This document shows, piece after piece, positions 14,595-16,712 of a DNA stretch of 16,712 nucleotides. Position numbers and translations under genes: made by a program. The notes beneath the pieces were generated by a model. That model was not told the origin of the DNA. It saw only the letters and a list, made by a program, of their open reading frames with translations, and ran no database searches. The stretch's first letter is position 1. Every line of letters starts with the position of its first letter. The stretch is from an uncultured Prevotella sp. GTDB lineage: Bacteria > Bacteroidota > Bacteroidia > Bacteroidales > Bacteroidaceae. The stretch is taken from the NCBI GenBank assembly GCA_905202125.1, contig CAJKQX010000056.1, forward strand, positions 1 through 16,712, in the 5' to 3' direction.

Positions 14595-16568
14595 TTATGC
14601 GTCGATATTGGCATACGTCGCATTTTTCTCGATGAATTTGCGTCGCGGTTCCACGTCGTCGCCCATGAGCATGGAGAATATCTCGTCGGCCTCTGCGGCG
14701 TTTTCGATGGTCACCTGTTTGAGCAGACGCTTGCTCGGGTCCATAGTTGTCTCCCAGAGCTGTTCCGGGTTCATCTCTCCCAGACCTTTGTAGCGTTGTG
14801 TGTGTATGTTCTTGCCGTCGTCCTCACCGTTGCCGTAGCGGTCGAGGAAGGCCTGCCGCTGTTGCTCGGTGTAGCAATATTCCTTCACATTGTTCTTGTA
14901 TGTGCAGAGATAGAGCGGCGGAGTGGCGATGTAGAGGTGTCCCTCCTGGATGATGCGCGGCATGAACCGGTAGAAGAGTGTCATGATGAGCGTGTCGATG
15001 TGCGAGCCATCGACGTCGGCATCGGTCATGATTATGATTTTGTCGTAGCGCAGTTTGTCTATGTTGGCTTCCTTGTCCTCTTCGCCCTCGACGCCGAATC
15101 TCACGCCGATGCTCTGTATGATGTTCATCACCGACTCCGATTCAAACACCTTGTGCCACATCACTTTCTCCACGTTGAGAATCTTTCCGCGCAGCGGGAG
15201 TATGGCTTGTGTGTAGCGGTCGCGTCCCTGCTTGGCCGAGCCTCCGGCCGAGTCACCCTCCACGAGGAATATCTCGCAGGCTTTGGGGTCCTTGCTTGAG
15301 CAGTCGGCCAGTTTGCCGGGCAGACCGCCTCCGCTCATCGGGTTCTTGCGCTGCACACTCTCGCGGGCCTTGCGGGCTGCTATACGTGCCGTGGCGGCGA
15401 GTATCACCTTGTCGCATATCATGCGGGCCTCTTTGGGATGTTCCTCCAAATATGTGCTGAGAGCTTCGCCCACGGCCTGTTGTACGGCACCTGCCACCTC
15501 GCTGTTGCCTAATTTCGTCTTTGTCTGACCTTCAAACTGGGGCTCGGCCACCTTGATGGATATCACGGCGGTGAGACCCTCGCGGAAATCCTCTCCGGCG
15601 ATTTCTATCTTCGCCTTCTCTATATTCTTGGATATGTTGGGGTCGTTGTCGGCGTAGGCCTTGAGCGTACGGGTGAGCGCGGCACGGAATCCGGTGAGAT
15701 GGGTTCCGCCCTCTATGGTGTTGATATTGTTCACATAGGAGTGTATGTTTTCCGAGTAGTCGGTGTTGTACATCACCGCCACCTCGATGGGTACGCCCTG
15801 TTTCTCGGTCTTGAGATAGATGACGTCGTCGAAGAGATGGGTGCGGTGACGATCGACGTAGCGCACAAACTCCTTCAGACCGTCTTTGGCATGGAACACC
15901 TCCTCGCGTGTGTTGCCTTCCTCGTCGGGACGCATGTCTCTGAGGGTGATGCGTATGCCGGCGTTAAGATAGGCCAGCTCGCGCATGCGGCGGGCCACGA
16001 TGTCCCACTGGTAGTGGGTGGTGGTGAAGATGGTGGGGTCGGGCCAGAACTGCTGACGTGTACCTCTGAGCTCGGTCTCGCCTACCACCTTGACGGGGTA
16101 GAGGGGTTTGCCGCATTCGTATTCCTGCTGATATATCTTGCCGTCGCGGAATACCTGCGACATCATGTGAGAGGAGAGGGCGTTCACACAACTCACACCC
16201 ACACCGTGCAGACCGCCGCTCACCTTGTAGGAACCTTTGTCAAACTTACCGCCGGCATGCAGCACGGTCATCACTACCTCCAGGGCCGACTTGTGCAATT
16301 TCTTGTGTTCGTCCACAGGAATGCCTCGTCCGTTGTCCTGTACGGTGATGGATTCGTCCTCGTTGATGGTCACCTCGATGTCGGTACAGTAACCCGCCAT
16401 CGCCTCGTCGATAGAGTTGTCGACAGTCTCGTTTACCAAATGGTGAAGACCTTTTTCGCTTATGTCGCCGATGTACATCGCCGGACGCTTGCGCACGGCC
16501 TCAAGTCCCTCGAGCACTTGAATGTTACTGGCTGAGTAGTTGTTTGAACTATTTTGTATTTCTTCCAT
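14595..16568 (-). CDS. gyrB: DNA gyrase subunit B
   Basis: A complete 657-aa GyrB, the ATPase and TOPRIM subunit of the type IIA topoisomerase that adds negative supercoils with GyrA (not in this window). The GHKL ATPase domain shows NETVDNSIDEAMAG with catalytic Glu47, Asp78 in QDNGRGIPV, and SGGLHGVG (117-124). The transducer domain carries the QTKTKLGNSE loop lysines (348-357). The TOPRIM domain has EGDSAGGSAKQGRDR with Glu437, and the acidic triad Asp516, Asp518, Asp520 in DADVDGSH. The C-terminal QRYKGLGEMNPEQLWETTMDP is the GyrB hallmark and separates it from most ParE. The length is that of the short bacterial form without the enterobacterial insertion. The position matching E. coli Arg136 is Gln147. 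The gene has its own promoter and a terminator-like hairpin. Confidence 0.97.
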   Translation of the reverse strand: MEEIQNSSNNYSASNIQVLEGLEAVRKRPAMYIGDISEKGLHHLVNETVDNSIDEAMAGYCTDIEVTINEDESITVQDNGRGIPVDEHKKLHKSALEVVMTVLHAGGKFDKGSYKVSGGLHGVGVSCVNALSSHMMSQVFRDGKIYQQEYECGKPLYPVKVVGETELRGTRQQFWPDPTIFTTTHYQWDIVARRMRELAYLNAGIRITLRDMRPDEEGNTREEVFHAKDGLKEFVRYVDRHRTHLFDDVIYLKTEKQGVPIEVAVMYNTDYSENIHSYVNNINTIEGGTHLTGFRAALTRTLKAYADNDPNISKNIEKAKIEIAGEDFREGLTAVISIKVAEPQFEGQTKTKLGNSEVAGAVQQAVGEALSTYLEEHPKEARMICDKVILAATARIAARKARESVQRKNPMSGGGLPGKLADCSSKDPKACEIFLVEGDSAGGSAKQGRDRYTQAILPLRGKILNVEKVMWHKVFESESVMNIIQSIGVRFGVEGEEDKEANIDKLRYDKIIIMTDADVDGSHIDTLIMTLFYRFMPRIIQEGHLYIATPPLYLCTYKNNVKEYCYTEQQRQAFLDRYGNGEDDGKNIHTQRYKGLGEMNPEQLWETTMDPSKRLLKQVTIENAAEADEIFSMLMGDDVEPRRKFIEKNATYANIDA

Positions 16569-16594
16569 TTCTTTTTACGAAAAATAATGTCTTG

Positions 16595-16628
16595 CAAATT
16601 TACGAAAAAATTCTCTCTCCGCCGCAAA
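16595..16628 (-). promoter_or_regulatory. Promoter of gyrB
   Basis: On the minus strand TTTG (16628-16625) and TAAATTTG (16602-16595) form a -33/-7 pair of the Bacteroidetes type with a 22-bp spacer, slightly longer than the usual 19-21. Transcription would start near 16588, leaving a leader of about 20 nt. An 11-bp direct repeat, TTTACGAAAAA on the plus strand (16574-16584 and 16599-16609), overlaps the -7 box and the early leader. Confidence 0.6.
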
Positions 16629-16712
16629 ATTTATTATTAAAATATGTTTCGCGCGCGCACGGCTCTTTCATTTAAAAATGGCTTGCTCTTTCGAAAAAGA
16701 TGTTATTTTATA

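Noticed and set aside
15699..16535. 278-codon plus-strand frame opposite gyrB
   Set aside because: It lies wholly antisense to highly conserved gyrB; long opposite frames are common in genes with strong third-position bias.
1..16712. CRISPR array, tRNA, rRNA or insertion sequence
   Set aside because: No regularly spaced repeats, cloverleaf-like sequence, rRNA segments or transposase were seen in the window.

Overview
The window looks like a chromosomal segment of a member of the Bacteroidales. Three things support this: an adjacent SusC/SusD pair, two proteins ending in apparent type IX secretion C-terminal domains, and promoters of the Bacteroidetes -33 TTTG / -7 TAnnTTTG type without Shine-Dalgarno sequences. 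Coding DNA appears roughly balanced in GC and intergenic DNA is AT-rich. A gut lineage such as Muribaculaceae or Prevotella-like organisms would fit, but I cannot assign a genus from the sequence alone.

Layout. Bases 1-498 are non-coding and hold a cluster of small palindromes and a terminator-like stem. A lone, short tyrosine recombinase follows (499-1491, +). A 431-bp intergenic region then carries a near-perfect Bacteroidetes promoter, an operator-like palindrome and a leader hairpin. It leads into a plus-strand operon: SusC/RagA TonB-dependent transporter (1923-4904), SusD/RagB lipoprotein (4927-6447), a 60-nt intergenic stem-loop, and a Calx-beta-like surface lipoprotein (6566-7477) closed by an intrinsic terminator. 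Next on the plus strand is a secreted C10 (streptopain-like) cysteine peptidase (7596-9281). A strong bidirectional terminator separates it from a convergent minus-strand block: a very large multidomain GH76 alpha-mannanase-like protein (13331-9366) and, upstream of it, a small secreted protein resembling the non-catalytic N-terminal part of GH78 rhamnosidases (14423-13494). The housekeeping gene gyrB (16568-14595, -), with its own promoter and a terminator-like hairpin, ends the window.

How the genes may work together (inference). The locus resembles a small nutrient-acquisition island next to gyrB. SusC and SusD would form a lidded outer-membrane importer, and the third lipoprotein an accessory surface binding protein. 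The C10 peptidase and the GH76 enzyme both end in CTD-like sequences, so both are probably exported by the type IX system and act at the cell surface or outside. A protease beside a SusCD pair recalls the peptide importer RagAB, and an alpha-mannosidic enzyme with many binding modules suggests a glycoprotein or mannan-type substrate. No sigma/anti-sigma pair or hybrid two-component regulator is present, so the palindrome and long leader upstream of susC are the visible candidates for control.

I found no CRISPR array, tRNA, rRNA or insertion sequence. The most unusual points are the recombinase lacking two canonical catalytic residues next to susC, the intergenic stem-loop after susD, the GH78-like protein without a catalytic domain, and the repeat and palindrome structures upstream of the recombinase and susC.
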